A stretch of DNA of 48,177 bases from Flavobacteriales bacterium (GCA_002715565.1 PAZP01000010.1:55033-103209); one strand, 5' to 3'; shown: positions 34,815 to 43,809, numbered from the stretch's first letter. The notes: generated by a model not told the origin, from the sequence alone. Numbers and translations are program-made.

Positions 34815-35117
34815 ATAGTAGTTATTGATGCTATCGCTTTATTTAATTATAAAGAGGAAAGTCCGGACACCATAGAGCAGCATAGTGGGTAACACCCATC
34901 GTGTTAAAATACGGACAAGTGCAACAGAAAGAAAGTACAGTTTGGCTGTAGTGAAATCAGGTAAACTCTATGCGGTGCAATACCATGTATATCAGGATTT
35001 AAAGGTTGCTCGCCTTTTCTTGAGGGGTAGGTAGCTTGAAGTAATAGGTAACTATTACTCTAGATAAATGATGGCACTCTTTTTGAGAACAGAATCCGGC
35101 TTATGTATAATTACTAT
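34815..35117 (+). ncRNA. rnpB: RNase P RNA (bacterial type A)
   Basis: The catalytic RNA that trims 5' leaders from tRNA precursors. The universal core is clear: GAGGAAAGTCCGGACACCA near the 5' end (P4 left strand) and ACAGAATCCGGCTTA near the 3' end (P4 right strand), with AACAGAAAGAAAGTACAG between. The ends are set by the terminal P1 helix: ATAGTAGTTAT (34815-34825) pairs with ATAATTACTAT (35107-35117) with one G-T pair. Total length about 303 bases, somewhat short but within the bacterial range. Any open reading frame across it is spurious. A terminator hairpin follows three bases later. Confidence 0.95.
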
Positions 35118-35120
35118 TTT

Positions 35121-35149
35121 AAGCCAGCACGAAAGTGTTGGCTTTTTTT
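35121..35149 (+). terminator. Terminator of rnpB
   Basis: Inverted repeat AAGCCAGCAC (35121-35130) and GTGTTGGCTT (35134-35143) with a GAAA tetraloop and one G-T pair, followed by a T tract. GNRA-type loop and strong stem make this a confident rho-independent terminator. Confidence 0.92.
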
Positions 35150-35156
35150 ATATTTG
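35149..35156 (+). promoter_or_regulatory. -7 box overlapping the rnpB terminator's T tract
   Basis: TATATTTG at 35149-35156 fits TAnnTTTG and lies four bases before the ATG at 35161. It starts in the T tract of the rnpB terminator. A -33 element would fall inside the hairpin and is not obvious. Confidence 0.45.
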
Positions 35157-35160
35157 CTTT

Positions 35161-36078
35161 ATGAATAAATTTTTTCTATTAATTGCTAGTCATTTATATT
35201 TTTTTAGTTTTTCTCAAGATACTTTAATGCCTATAGTATTTCTTGATGATGTGATTATATCTGAAGAGAATAATGGTTTTGACGTAGAAGATTTTATTTA
35301 TTATGTAAAGAATGATACTACTTTTTATATGGGTTTTAAGCATTTAAGATATTATTCACACAAATTTGAAAGTTCATTAAATATATTTAATAAAAAAAAT
35401 AAAAAAATTGCTAGTATAAATAAGTATGGTGATTATCACACAGATAATAATAAAGCTTGGGTATCATACGATTCAACACACTCTAATGGTAGAATGTTTA
35501 AAAGAAGCGGTAAGCACCGTTTTTACACACCTGAAGCTTTTGATGAAGTATTCTTTCCTAAAGATACAATAGATGTTTCATTAGATATTTCAAAGGCAAA
35601 AAATAAAGGAGATAGTCAAAATATGAGGGATGCAAAAACAGTAGGTTTTTCTATTGGTTCTGATGCTACTGAACAAAAAAAAGGAGGTTTAAATAAAAAA
35701 CTAGCTGTCTTTAGTATTGATATGCAAAAATATTATGATTATACAATAAGTGATACTATATATAATAATATAGAGTGTTATGTTTTTACAATTAAGATGA
35801 AAGATTTAGTTGATGAAAAAGATATGAAAAAAGTGCTAATACGTAATTTAGTATCTTATTTTGATAAAACTAATTTTAATGTTTTATATAGAGAGTATAA
35901 GTTTATTTATAATCATTTTTTGATATCATTGGATATAGATGTTGTTGTTCATATGGATTATGTAAATAAAAAGCACGTGCCAACTAAGATTTATTATAAT
36001 GGATTTTGGAATGTGTTTTTGTTTAAGCCAGAAAGAGCTGATTTTTTATTACTTAACTCTGATTATATAATAAATTAA
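35161..36078 (+). CDS. Exported protein of unknown function (305 residues)
   Basis: I do not recognise a family. From the ATG at 35161, the protein begins with a signal peptide (NKFFLLIASHLYFFSFSQ). An in-frame start inside rnpB would add 31 unrelated residues and is rejected. The mature part is polar and beta-rich, with segments such as DFIYYVKNDTTFYMGFKHL, YYDYTISDTIYNNIECYVF and a final FWNVFLFKPERADFLLL. Motifs like TIYNNIECYVF resemble exported proteins in which a stored value is returned through a periplasmic beta-sheet domain (LolA-like), but this is weak. It sits alone between rnpB and rpmH. Location is probably periplasm or outer membrane. Confidence 0.75.
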   Translation: MNKFFLLIASHLYFFSFSQDTLMPIVFLDDVIISEENNGFDVEDFIYYVKNDTTFYMGFKHLRYYSHKFESSLNIFNKKNKKIASINKYGDYHTDNNKAWVSYDSTHSNGRMFKRSGKHRFYTPEAFDEVFFPKDTIDVSLDISKAKNKGDSQNMRDAKTVGFSIGSDATEQKKGGLNKKLAVFSIDMQKYYDYTISDTIYNNIECYVFTIKMKDLVDEKDMKKVLIRNLVSYFDKTNFNVLYREYKFIYNHFLISLDIDVVVHMDYVNKKHVPTKIYYNGFWNVFLFKPERADFLLLNSDYIIN

Positions 36079-36096
36079 TTGTTTTAATTATATCAG

Positions 36097-36123
36097 TTGA
36101 TTTAAAAAAACATTATATATTTG
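36097..36123 (+). promoter_or_regulatory. Promoter of rpmH
   Basis: TATATTTG at 36116-36123 fits TAnnTTTG, with TTG at 36097-36099 sixteen bases upstream. The box ends 29 bases before the rpmH ATG, giving a conventional leader of roughly 25 bases, in contrast with the leaderless arrangement of several neighbours. Confidence 0.6.
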
Positions 36124-36152
36124 CACGCTAGAATTATAAAGAGAATACAGTC

Positions 36153-36311
36153 ATGCCAAAAAGAACATTTCAACCATCTAATAGAAAAAGAAAAAACAAA
36201 CATGGTTTTATGGATAGAATGTCAACTTCTAATGGTAAAAAAGTTCTTTCAAGAAGAAGGATTAAAGGTAGAAAGAGATTAACTGTTTCTGATGAAATGG
36301 GGCATAAGTAA
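36153..36311 (+). CDS. rpmH: 50S ribosomal protein L34
   Basis: A 52-residue, highly basic ribosomal protein, [20 protein letters not shown] at the start and [20 protein letters not shown] at the end, matching L34 over its whole length. The C-terminal eight residues are the normal Bacteroidota extension. It is a single-gene unit, with its own promoter upstream and a strong terminator downstream; rnpA, its usual neighbour in many bacteria, is absent here, while rnpB is close by. Confidence 0.98.
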   Translation: MPKRTFQPSNRKRKNKHGFMDRMSTSNGKKVLSRRRIKGRKRLTVSDEMGHK

Positions 36312-36332
36312 TGATTAAAACTTTAAAATACT

Positions 36333-36361
36333 AAGTGTTGCATTTGCAACACTTTTTTTTT
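36333..36361 (+). terminator. Terminator of rpmH
   Basis: Inverted repeat AAGTGTTGC (36333-36341) and GCAACACTT (36346-36354) with loop ATTT, followed by eight or nine T. It isolates rpmH from carB. Confidence 0.9.
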
Positions 36362-36437
36362 ATGTTTTTAATAGAATGTTAATATCTCTTAATATATTAT
36401 ATGCAGAATAAAAAATTAAAAATTATAAATTAGCAGA

Positions 36438-39284
36438 ATGCCAAAAAATAAATCTTTAAAATCGATACTTATAATTGGAAGTGGACCAATAGTTATTGGT
36501 CAAGCATGTGAATTTGATTATTCGGGTTCTCAGGCCTCTAGATCATTAAGAGAAGAGGGGATAGAAGTTTCATTAATTAATTCTAATCCAGCTACTATAA
36601 TGACAGATAATGTAGTTGCTGATCATATTTATTTAAAACCTTTGACTCCTGCCTCTATAATTGAAATATTAGAGGAAAGAGATATTGATGCAGTTCTTCC
36701 TACAATGGGTGGTCAGACAGCGTTAAATTTATGTATAGAAGTTGATGAAAAAGGCATTTGGGAAAAATATAATGTTGAGATAATTGGTGTAGATATAGGT
36801 GCAATTAATATTACTGAAGATAGAGAGCAGTTTAGAAAATTAATGAAAGAAATTGAAATCCCTGTTGCACCAGCTAAGATAGCAACTTCATTTCTTGAGG
36901 GTAAAGAAATTGCACAAGAATTGGGTTTTCCTTTAGTTATTAGACCTTCTTTTACACTTGGGGGAAGTGGAGCCTCATTTGTACATACAAAAAGTGAATT
37001 TGAAGATTTATTATCAAAAGGATTACATGCTTCTCCTATTCATGAAGTGCTTATCGATAAAGCTGTTTTAGGTTGGAAGGAATATGAATTAGAATTATTA
37101 AGAGATGATAATGATAATGTTATCATAATTTGTACTATAGAAAATTTAGATCCAATGGGTATCCATACTGGTGACTCAATAACAATAGCTCCAGCAATGA
37201 CATTATCTGATACAGCTTATCAAAGAATGCGTAATATGGCAATTAAGATGATGCGTTCAATTGGTGATTTTGCGGGAGGATGTAATGTGCAATTTGCAGT
37301 TAATCCAGATGATTCAGAAGATATTATAGCTATTGAAATTAACCCAAGAGTATCTCGTTCTTCTGCTCTGGCTTCTAAAGCTACAGGATATCCGATTGCA
37401 AAAATTGCTAGTAAGTTAGCAATAGGTTATAATTTGAATGAATTAAACAATCAAATTACTAAGACAACTTCGGCTTGTTTTGAACCAACCCTTGATTATG
37501 TAGTAGTTAAGATACCTAGATGGAATTTTGATAAATTCCCAGGTTCTGATATTCATCTTGGTTTACAAATGAAATCTGTTGGTGAGGTCATGGCAATTGG
37601 AAGATCATTTCAAGAAGCATTACAAAAGGCTTGTCAATCTTTAGAGATTAGTAGAAATGGTTTGGGGGCAGACGGGAAAGGTGAAACAGATCAGGATAAG
37701 ATTTTACACCAATTAAAGAACGCAAGCGGTGATAGAATATTTCGAATTTATGATGCTTTAAGGATAGGTATTCCTATTAAGAAAATACATGAGTTAACAA
37801 AAATTGATTATTGGTTTTTATATCAATTTGAAGAATTATTACATTTAGAAAAGGAAATAGAAAAATATACAATTGATGATTTGCCAAAAAATTTGCTTCT
37901 AGAGGCTAAAATGAAAGGTTATGCTGATAGACAAATAGCTCATTTAGTGAATTGTTTAGAAAGCCAAGTATACAATAGAAGAAACCATGACAATATCAAG
38001 AGAGTATATAAATTAGTTGATACATGTGCAGCTGAATTTGAAGCAAAAACACCATATTATTACTCTACATTTGAAATGAATAAGGAGGTTGATGGAGTTC
38101 AATTTGCTGAAAATGAAAGTAATGTCAATGATAAAGAAAAAATAGTTGTTTTAGGTTCCGGACCAAATAGAATAGGACAAGGAATAGAATTTGATTATTC
38201 CTGTGTACATGGTGTTTTGGCTGCTAAAGAATGTGGTTATGAAACTATAATGATAAACTGTAATCCTGAAACTGTTTCTACTGATTTTGATACAGCTGAT
38301 AAATTATATTTCGAGCCTGTTTTTTGGGAACATATCTACGATATAATTCTACATGAGAAACCTAAAGGTGTTATTGTCCAACTTGGAGGTCAAACCGCAC
38401 TAAAACTTGCTGAAAAGTTAGAACGATATGGAATCAAAATTATGGGTACTTCTTATAAAGCTTTAGATGTTGCTGAAGATAGAGGAAGATTTTCACAGTT
38501 ATTATCTGATAATAATATTCCATACCCTCCATTTGCAGTTGCTGAAACTGCAGAAACTGCAGTAGAAATTTCTAAGAAATTAAATTTCCCTATACTGGTT
38601 AGACCTTCCTATGTTTTAGGAGGTCAAGGCATGAAGATAGTTATTAATGAAGAAGAATTAGAACACCATATCGTTGATCTTCTAAAAGATTTGCCAGGAA
38701 ACCATGTTTTATTAGATCATTATTTAGATAAAGCTATAGAGGCTGAAGCTGACGCTATTTGTGATGGTGAAAATGTATATATTATTGGCATTATGGAGCA
38801 TATTGAGCCTTGTGGTATTCACTCTGGAGATTCATATGCAGTGCTTCCAACTTTTGATTTAAGTGATAATGTACGTAAACAAATAATAGATATAACAAAA
38901 AAAATTGCTATTGCTTTAGATACTGTTGGATTAATTAATATACAATTTGCTATTAAAGATGAAACTGTTTATGTGATCGAAGCAAATCCAAGAGCATCTA
39001 GAACAGTTCCTTTTATTGCTAAAGCTTATGATGAACCATATGTTAATTATGCAGCAAAAGTTATGTTAGGAGCTAAAATGTTATCTGATTTTGATTTTAA
39101 TCCTAAAAAGAAAGGATATGCGATAAAAGTGCCCGTTTTTTCATTTGATAAATTTCCAAATGTAAATAAGGAGTTAGGTCCAGAAATGAAATCAACTGGT
39201 GAGTCTATTTATTTTATAGATGATTTATCAGATGATTATTTTACAAAAGTTTATTCTGAAAGAAATTTGTATTTAAGTAAATAG
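36438..39284 (+). CDS. carB: Carbamoyl-phosphate synthase large subunit, without MGS domain
   Basis: Makes carbamoyl phosphate from bicarbonate, ATP and glutamine-derived ammonia, for pyrimidine and arginine synthesis. The protein shows the tandem arrangement: a first half with LIIGSGPIVIGQACEFDYSG and the ATP-grasp segments (RPSFTLGGSGASFV, EINPRVSRSSALASKATGYP), the oligomerisation region (about 400-550), then a second half with VVLGSGPNRIGQGIEFDYS and RPSYVLGGQGMKIV, EANPRASRTVPFIAKA. It ends at residue 948 (normal E. coli size about 1070), so the C-terminal MGS-like allosteric domain, which binds UMP/ornithine, is missing. The shorter form is, to my knowledge, usual in Bacteroidota. carA is not in the window. 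DUF4834 starts at the next base. Confidence 0.97.
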   Translation: MPKNKSLKSILIIGSGPIVIGQACEFDYSGSQASRSLREEGIEVSLINSNPATIMTDNVVADHIYLKPLTPASIIEILEERDIDAVLPTMGGQTALNLCIEVDEKGIWEKYNVEIIGVDIGAINITEDREQFRKLMKEIEIPVAPAKIATSFLEGKEIAQELGFPLVIRPSFTLGGSGASFVHTKSEFEDLLSKGLHASPIHEVLIDKAVLGWKEYELELLRDDNDNVIIICTIENLDPMGIHTGDSITIAPAMTLSDTAYQRMRNMAIKMMRSIGDFAGGCNVQFAVNPDDSEDIIAIEINPRVSRSSALASKATGYPIAKIASKLAIGYNLNELNNQITKTTSACFEPTLDYVVVKIPRWNFDKFPGSDIHLGLQMKSVGEVMAIGRSFQEALQKACQSLEISRNGLGADGKGETDQDKILHQLKNASGDRIFRIYDALRIGIPIKKIHELTKIDYWFLYQFEELLHLEKEIEKYTIDDLPKNLLLEAKMKGYADRQIAHLVNCLESQVYNRRNHDNIKRVYKLVDTCAAEFEAKTPYYYSTFEMNKEVDGVQFAENESNVNDKEKIVVLGSGPNRIGQGIEFDYSCVHGVLAAKECGYETIMINCNPETVSTDFDTADKLYFEPVFWEHIYDIILHEKPKGVIVQLGGQTALKLAEKLERYGIKIMGTSYKALDVAEDRGRFSQLLSDNNIPYPPFAVAETAETAVEISKKLNFPILVRPSYVLGGQGMKIVINEEELEHHIVDLLKDLPGNHVLLDHYLDKAIEAEADAICDGENVYIIGIMEHIEPCGIHSGDSYAVLPTFDLSDNVRKQIIDITKKIAIALDTVGLINIQFAIKDETVYVIEANPRASRTVPFIAKAYDEPYVNYAAKVMLGAKMLSDFDFNPKKKGYAIKVPVFSFDKFPNVNKELGPEMKSTGESIYFIDDLSDDYFTKVYSERNLYLSK

Positions 39285-39539
39285 ATGGCCGCTTTAGTTA
39301 AATTATTTTGCTGGTTATTTTTAATTTATTATTTAATTAAATTTTTATCGAGACTACTTTTCCCATTATTACTAAAAAAATTTATGAAAAGTATGATGCA
39401 GGGAGGTGTTAATAATAGATACAAAAACAAAAAAGATAATAATGAGGAAGGTAAAGTTATTATTGAAAAAATGAAAAGTAAAAAATCAAAATCTAAAAAT
39501 ATTGGAGAATATATAGATTTTGAAGAAATTGAAGAATAA
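39285..39539 (+). CDS. DUF4834 family small membrane protein
   Basis: An 84-residue protein with one N-terminal membrane helix (LFCWLFLIYYLIKFLSRLLF), a basic middle with KKFMKSMMQGGVNNRY and the conserved C-terminus NIGEYIDFEEIEE. This matches DUF4834, a Bacteroidota family nearly always placed before a YfhO-type gene, as here. The start follows the carB stop with no gap. Function unknown; the context suggests an envelope role. Confidence 0.85.
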   Translation: MAALVKLFCWLFLIYYLIKFLSRLLFPLLLKKFMKSMMQGGVNNRYKNKKDNNEEGKVIIEKMKSKKSKSKNIGEYIDFEEIEE

Positions 39540-39551
39540 ACATAATCAAAT

Positions 39552-42008
39552 ATGAATATTTTAAAGAAACATACCCCCGTTCTACTATTTTTTGCTTTAA
39601 TTTCTTACGGTTATTTTTTACCAGTAATACAAGGTAAGAAAATAGAGACTCATGATATAAAAACATGGCAGGGTATGAGTAAGGAAATTTCTGATTACCG
39701 AGATCAAACAGGTGATGAGCCATTGTGGACAAACTCTATGTTCTCCGGTATGCCGGCATATCAAATATCGACATATTATAAAGCAAATTTAATTCAATAT
39801 GTTGATAAGATTATAATGAAATCATTTCCCAGACCTGTAAATATTTTATTTCTTTATTTATTAGGTTTTTATCTTTTATTAGTTTCTTTAAACGTTGATT
39901 ATAGGATATCTGCTGTTGGTGCTATTGCATTTGCATTTTCATCATATTTCTTTATTATTATTCAAGCAGGTCATATGAGTAAAGCACATGCTATTGCATA
40001 CATGCCGATGGTTTTAGCATCAGTTATGTACACATATCGAAAAAAAATGTTTTTAGGTGGAGTATTAACTGCACTTACTGTTGCGCTTGAGATTTATTGT
40101 AATCATTTTCAGATCACTTATTATTTATTTCTTGTATTGCTATTAATAGGTATAAATGAATTCATTAGAAATTTACGTTTAGATATTAAACATAAAAAAG
40201 ATACTAGTAAGTTAATACATATTCCGGAATTCATTAAGAGATCTTTTGTTCTTTTAATTGCAGGTTTATTAGCATCTGGAACGGCCTTTACTAGATTGGC
40301 TACTACCATGGAGTATGGTGAAGAAAGTATTAGAGGTAAATCTGAACTAACTGATAATATTGATAATAAAACATCAGGATTAGATAAAGATTATGCTACA
40401 CAATGGAGTTATGGTATTGCAGAAACCATGACTTTATTGATACCTAATTTTCATGGCGGTGCCTCTCAAGGAGCATTAAGTATGGATTCTGAATTATATA
40501 AAACTATTAAAAGAAGTCCAAATGCTAAAAAAATCATCAAACAGGTTCCTTTATATTGGGGAGATCAACCAATAGTTAATGGACCAACATATGCTGGTTC
40601 GATTGTTTTATTTTTATTTGTTTTTGGAATTTTCTTCATAAAATCTACAATTAGAAATTGGATTCTTTTTGCCACAATTATGTCTATACTTTTATCTTGG
40701 GGAAAGAATTTTATGTTTTTAACAGACTTATTTCTTAATTATTTCCCAGCTTATAATAAATTTAGAGCTGTTTCAACTATATTAATAATAGCTGAGTTAA
40801 CTATACCTTTATTAGGTTTTTATGCATTAAATAAATTAATTAAAGATGATAATTTATTAATTGTTGATAAAAAGAAATATTTAAAATTAGCTTTTTATAT
40901 TACTGGTGGAATTACACTAGTTTTTGCTTTAATGCCATCACTTTTCTTTGATTTTGTTGGTGTTCAAGATTCACGTTTAGAAAAAATGGGGTGGCCTATT
41001 CAGGCATTACAAACAGATAGAGCAACTTTATTATCAAATGATGCTTGGAGGTCTTTTTTCTTTATTCTTTTATCTTTCTCTACTTTATGGTTCTTTTTAA
41101 AGAAAAAATCTGAAAAAATTGATATATCAAAGCAAGTAATTTTAGTTATAGGACTATTAGTTTTAGTAGATATGTGGACAATTAATAAGAGATATCTCAA
41201 TGATGATATATTTGTAAGAGCTTCTAAAATTGATAGACCTTATTCTAAAACTGCAGCAGATCAACAAATATTGAAAGATAAAACATTAAATTATAGAGTT
41301 TTTAATCAAAGTGTTAGTACATTTAATGATGCAAGTACTTCTTATTTTCATAAATCAATTGGAGGTTATCATGGAGCAAAATTAAAAAGATACCAAGAGG
41401 TAATAGAAAAACATATTTCGCAAGGAAATATGAAAGTTATAAATATGCTAAATACCAAATATTTTATAACTCAAGATGGTAAGGTACAGTTAAATCCAGA
41501 AGCTTTAGGTAATGCTTGGTATGTAAAAAAAGTTGATATCGTTAAAAATGCTGATGAAGAGATTGCTGCTTTAAAAGATTTTAATCCTAAATTAACCGCT
41601 TTGTTAGATGAAAGATATGTGTCTTATTTTTCGGATATTTATAAATCTTCTGAAATCTCTTCAAATTTATTAATAGATAGTTCTAATCATTTAAATTCTA
41701 CAATAATATTACAAGAGTACGAACCAAATTATTTAAAATATAAATCTAATTCAGAAAGTAGAGGAACAATTGTGTTTTCAGAAATATTTTATGATAAGGG
41801 TTGGAATGCATATGTTAATGGAAAATTACAACCTCATTTCAGAGTTAATTATATTCTTAGAGGAATGAATATTGATAGCGGTGAGCATGTTATAGAATTT
41901 AAATTTGAACCACTTACATATCATAATGGTGAAAAGATATCTCTAGCTTCATCAATTACTTTATTATTATTATTATTTCTTTCTTTAATTAAAGAATACA
42001 GAAGATAA
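39552..42008 (+). CDS. YfhO-family integral membrane protein
   Basis: An 818-residue multi-spanning protein of the YfhO family (GT-C-like fold). About twelve membrane helices are spread over residues 10-500 with one at the extreme C-terminus. The first external loop carries the acidic cluster typical of GT-C enzymes (SGMPAYQIS context). The C-terminal soluble domain (about 520-790) includes GGYHGAKLKRYQEVIEKH and FYDKGWNAYVNGK, conserved in YfhO proteins. Family members are linked to glycosylation of surface polymers such as teichoic acids in Firmicutes; the substrate in Bacteroidota is unknown. It shares one base (TAATG) with the following glycosyltransferase gene, supporting joint function. 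Confidence 0.9.
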   Translation: MNILKKHTPVLLFFALISYGYFLPVIQGKKIETHDIKTWQGMSKEISDYRDQTGDEPLWTNSMFSGMPAYQISTYYKANLIQYVDKIIMKSFPRPVNILFLYLLGFYLLLVSLNVDYRISAVGAIAFAFSSYFFIIIQAGHMSKAHAIAYMPMVLASVMYTYRKKMFLGGVLTALTVALEIYCNHFQITYYLFLVLLLIGINEFIRNLRLDIKHKKDTSKLIHIPEFIKRSFVLLIAGLLASGTAFTRLATTMEYGEESIRGKSELTDNIDNKTSGLDKDYATQWSYGIAETMTLLIPNFHGGASQGALSMDSELYKTIKRSPNAKKIIKQVPLYWGDQPIVNGPTYAGSIVLFLFVFGIFFIKSTIRNWILFATIMSILLSWGKNFMFLTDLFLNYFPAYNKFRAVSTILIIAELTIPLLGFYALNKLIKDDNLLIVDKKKYLKLAFYITGGITLVFALMPSLFFDFVGVQDSRLEKMGWPIQALQTDRATLLSNDAWRSFFFILLSFSTLWFFLKKKSEKIDISKQVILVIGLLVLVDMWTINKRYLNDDIFVRASKIDRPYSKTAADQQILKDKTLNYRVFNQSVSTFNDASTSYFHKSIGGYHGAKLKRYQEVIEKHISQGNMKVINMLNTKYFITQDGKVQLNPEALGNAWYVKKVDIVKNADEEIAALKDFNPKLTALLDERYVSYFSDIYKSSEISSNLLIDSSNHLNSTIILQEYEPNYLKYKSNSESRGTIVFSEIFYDKGWNAYVNGKLQPHFRVNYILRGMNIDSGEHVIEFKFEPLTYHNGEKISLASSITLLLLLFLSLIKEYRR

Positions 42009-43306
42009 TGAATAAAGTTTTAGTCATTTCTTACTACTGGCCACCAATGGGTGGCGGTGGTGTGCAAAGGTGGTTAAAAACAATTAAATACTTAAGGCAA
42101 TATAAATGGGAGCCCATTGTTTTTACTGTAAATAATTCAGATATTTCTTTATATGATGATAGTTTGTTATATGATGTTCCTGATGGTATTGAAGTTATAA
42201 GTTCAAATATCTGGGAGCCCTTTTCATTATATAGGATTTTTACTGGAAAAAAGGATGAAAAGATTAATCCTGGTTTTTTATCAAAAAAGAAAGGTGTAAG
42301 TTTTTTAAATAATTTGTCAATATGGATTAGAGGTAATTTTTTTATTCCAGATGCAAAGATGTTTTGGTATAATCCAGCTATTAAAACTATATCTAGATAT
42401 TTACAAAATAATAAAGTAGATGCTATTGTCTCTACAGGTCCTCCTCATACAACCCATTTAATTGCATTATTTATAAAGAAAAAATTTGATATACCTTGGT
42501 TAGCAGATTTTAGAGATCCTTGGACTAATATAGATTTTTATGACAAACTTAAATTAACAAAATGGGCAGATAAAAGGCATAGGCGTTTAGAAATGAATGT
42601 ACTATTAAATGCTAATAAATTAGTTACAGTTAGTGAAAGTTGGGCAAAAGATTTCTTGAATATTTGTGGTATAAAACCGGATGTTATTACAAATGGTTAT
42701 GATCCTGCTGATTTTAACAAAGCAGGTAAAGTAAAATTAGATAAAAAGTTTACTTTAGTTCATATAGGATCACTTAATAAAGATAGAAATCCATTTAATT
42801 TTTGGAAAGCTTTAAAAGATGTTATTATTCAAATGCCTGAAATTTTATCTGATTTAGAAATTCAATTAATTGGCCCGATTGATATTTCTGTAAAGGATGA
42901 ATTAGAAAAATATAAATTGTTAGATATTACTAAACTAGTTGACTCTTTACCACATAAAAAAGTTATTAAACAATTAATAAAATCCCAAGTTTTATTATTG
43001 TTTCTAAATAATGTTTCAAATATAAATGGAGTGATACCAGGTAAAATGTATGAATATATTGGTGCAAAAAGACCAATATTGTGTATTGGAAAAAAGTCAG
43101 GTGATGCATCAACAATAATTAAAAAAACAAAATCTGGAGTAGTAGTTGATTTTAATGATATTAAATCAATGAAAAAAGAAATTATAACTGCTTATACAAA
43201 ATTCAAAAATAAAACTCTTCAGGTTGATGAAAAAAATCATAATGATTATAGTCGGAAAAAACTTGCTGGAGATTTTTCTTTACTTTTAAATGAACTAATT
43301 TCTTAG
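42008..43306 (+). CDS. Glycosyltransferase, GT4-like (GT-B fold)
   Basis: A 432-residue cytoplasmic sugar transferase. The N-terminal acceptor domain starts KVLVISYYWPPMGGGGVQRW, which is the glycine-rich loop of GT4-type enzymes, followed by STGPPHTTHLIAL and ADFRDPWTNIDF. The C-terminal donor domain has VITNGYDPADFNKAG, LVHIGSLNKDRNP and the nucleotide-sugar region GVIPGKMYEYIGAKRPIL. The donor sugar is not predictable. It is translationally coupled to the YfhO gene and ends in a four-base overlap with the stop of the convergent acyltransferase, at the border of the polysaccharide locus. Confidence 0.9.
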   Translation: MNKVLVISYYWPPMGGGGVQRWLKTIKYLRQYKWEPIVFTVNNSDISLYDDSLLYDVPDGIEVISSNIWEPFSLYRIFTGKKDEKINPGFLSKKKGVSFLNNLSIWIRGNFFIPDAKMFWYNPAIKTISRYLQNNKVDAIVSTGPPHTTHLIALFIKKKFDIPWLADFRDPWTNIDFYDKLKLTKWADKRHRRLEMNVLLNANKLVTVSESWAKDFLNICGIKPDVITNGYDPADFNKAGKVKLDKKFTLVHIGSLNKDRNPFNFWKALKDVIIQMPEILSDLEIQLIGPIDISVKDELEKYKLLDITKLVDSLPHKKVIKQLIKSQVLLLFLNNVSNINGVIPGKMYEYIGAKRPILCIGKKSGDASTIIKKTKSGVVVDFNDIKSMKKEIITAYTKFKNKTLQVDEKNHNDYSRKKLAGDFSLLLNELIS

Positions 43307-43803
43307 TGGAATTTTTTTTGTTTTTTTAATTTTTCATAATGTTCTATATCTCTTTTTGAGAAAACTTTTGCTGGGTGTCCTCCTGCAATGCTATATTTTG
43401 GAATGTCATTCACAACGACACTTCTAGCTTGTATTATCGCTCCTTCTTCAATTATTATACCACCTAAAATCATCACCTCATCTCCTAGCCATACATTATC
43501 ACCTATTATAATATCTTTATTTATAATTTTTTTATCATACGGTATAGATTCACCATTATAGTTATGTATTTGAGTAATCATTTTGCAATTTTTTCCAGAG
43601 TGAAAATTATCACCAATCTTTACCTTTCCTCTACCTGTAATGATCATTCCATTAAAATTAACATTTTTTCCTAATTCAGTATTTCTATTTACTTTACTAT
43701 AACCCATAACCTTTAATGGATAATTATATTTTTTACATTGATTTTTAACAATTAATGAAAAAATTATTGCTAATGGTTTTTTAAATAATTTTATAATTTT
43801 CAT
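43303..43803 (-). CDS. Hexapeptide-repeat acyltransferase
   Basis: A 166-residue left-handed beta-helix acyltransferase of the maltose/galactoside O-acetyltransferase type. Hexapeptide repeats run from about 40 to 140, with VWLGDEVMILGGIIIEEGAI and the closing IPKYSIAGGHPAKVFSKRDI, which is the signature end of the fold. The N-terminal hydrophobic segment (about 7-20) may bind the membrane. It probably adds an acetyl group to a sugar of the polysaccharide made by this locus. It is the last gene of the minus-strand run, six bases after the flippase. Confidence 0.9.
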   Translation of the reverse strand: MKIIKLFKKPLAIIFSLIVKNQCKKYNYPLKVMGYSKVNRNTELGKNVNFNGMIITGRGKVKIGDNFHSGKNCKMITQIHNYNGESIPYDKKIINKDIIIGDNVWLGDEVMILGGIIIEEGAIIQARSVVVNDIPKYSIAGGHPAKVFSKRDIEHYEKLKKQKKFH

Positions 43804-43809
43804 GATTTA

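Noticed and set aside
35068-35160. An in-frame upstream extension of the exported-protein gene into rnpB.
   Set aside because: It overlaps RNase P RNA and its terminator; the signal peptide begins at 35161.
39493-39732. A 79-codon minus-strand frame at the DUF4834-YfhO junction.
   Set aside because: It is antisense to two well-supported genes and has no recognisable features.
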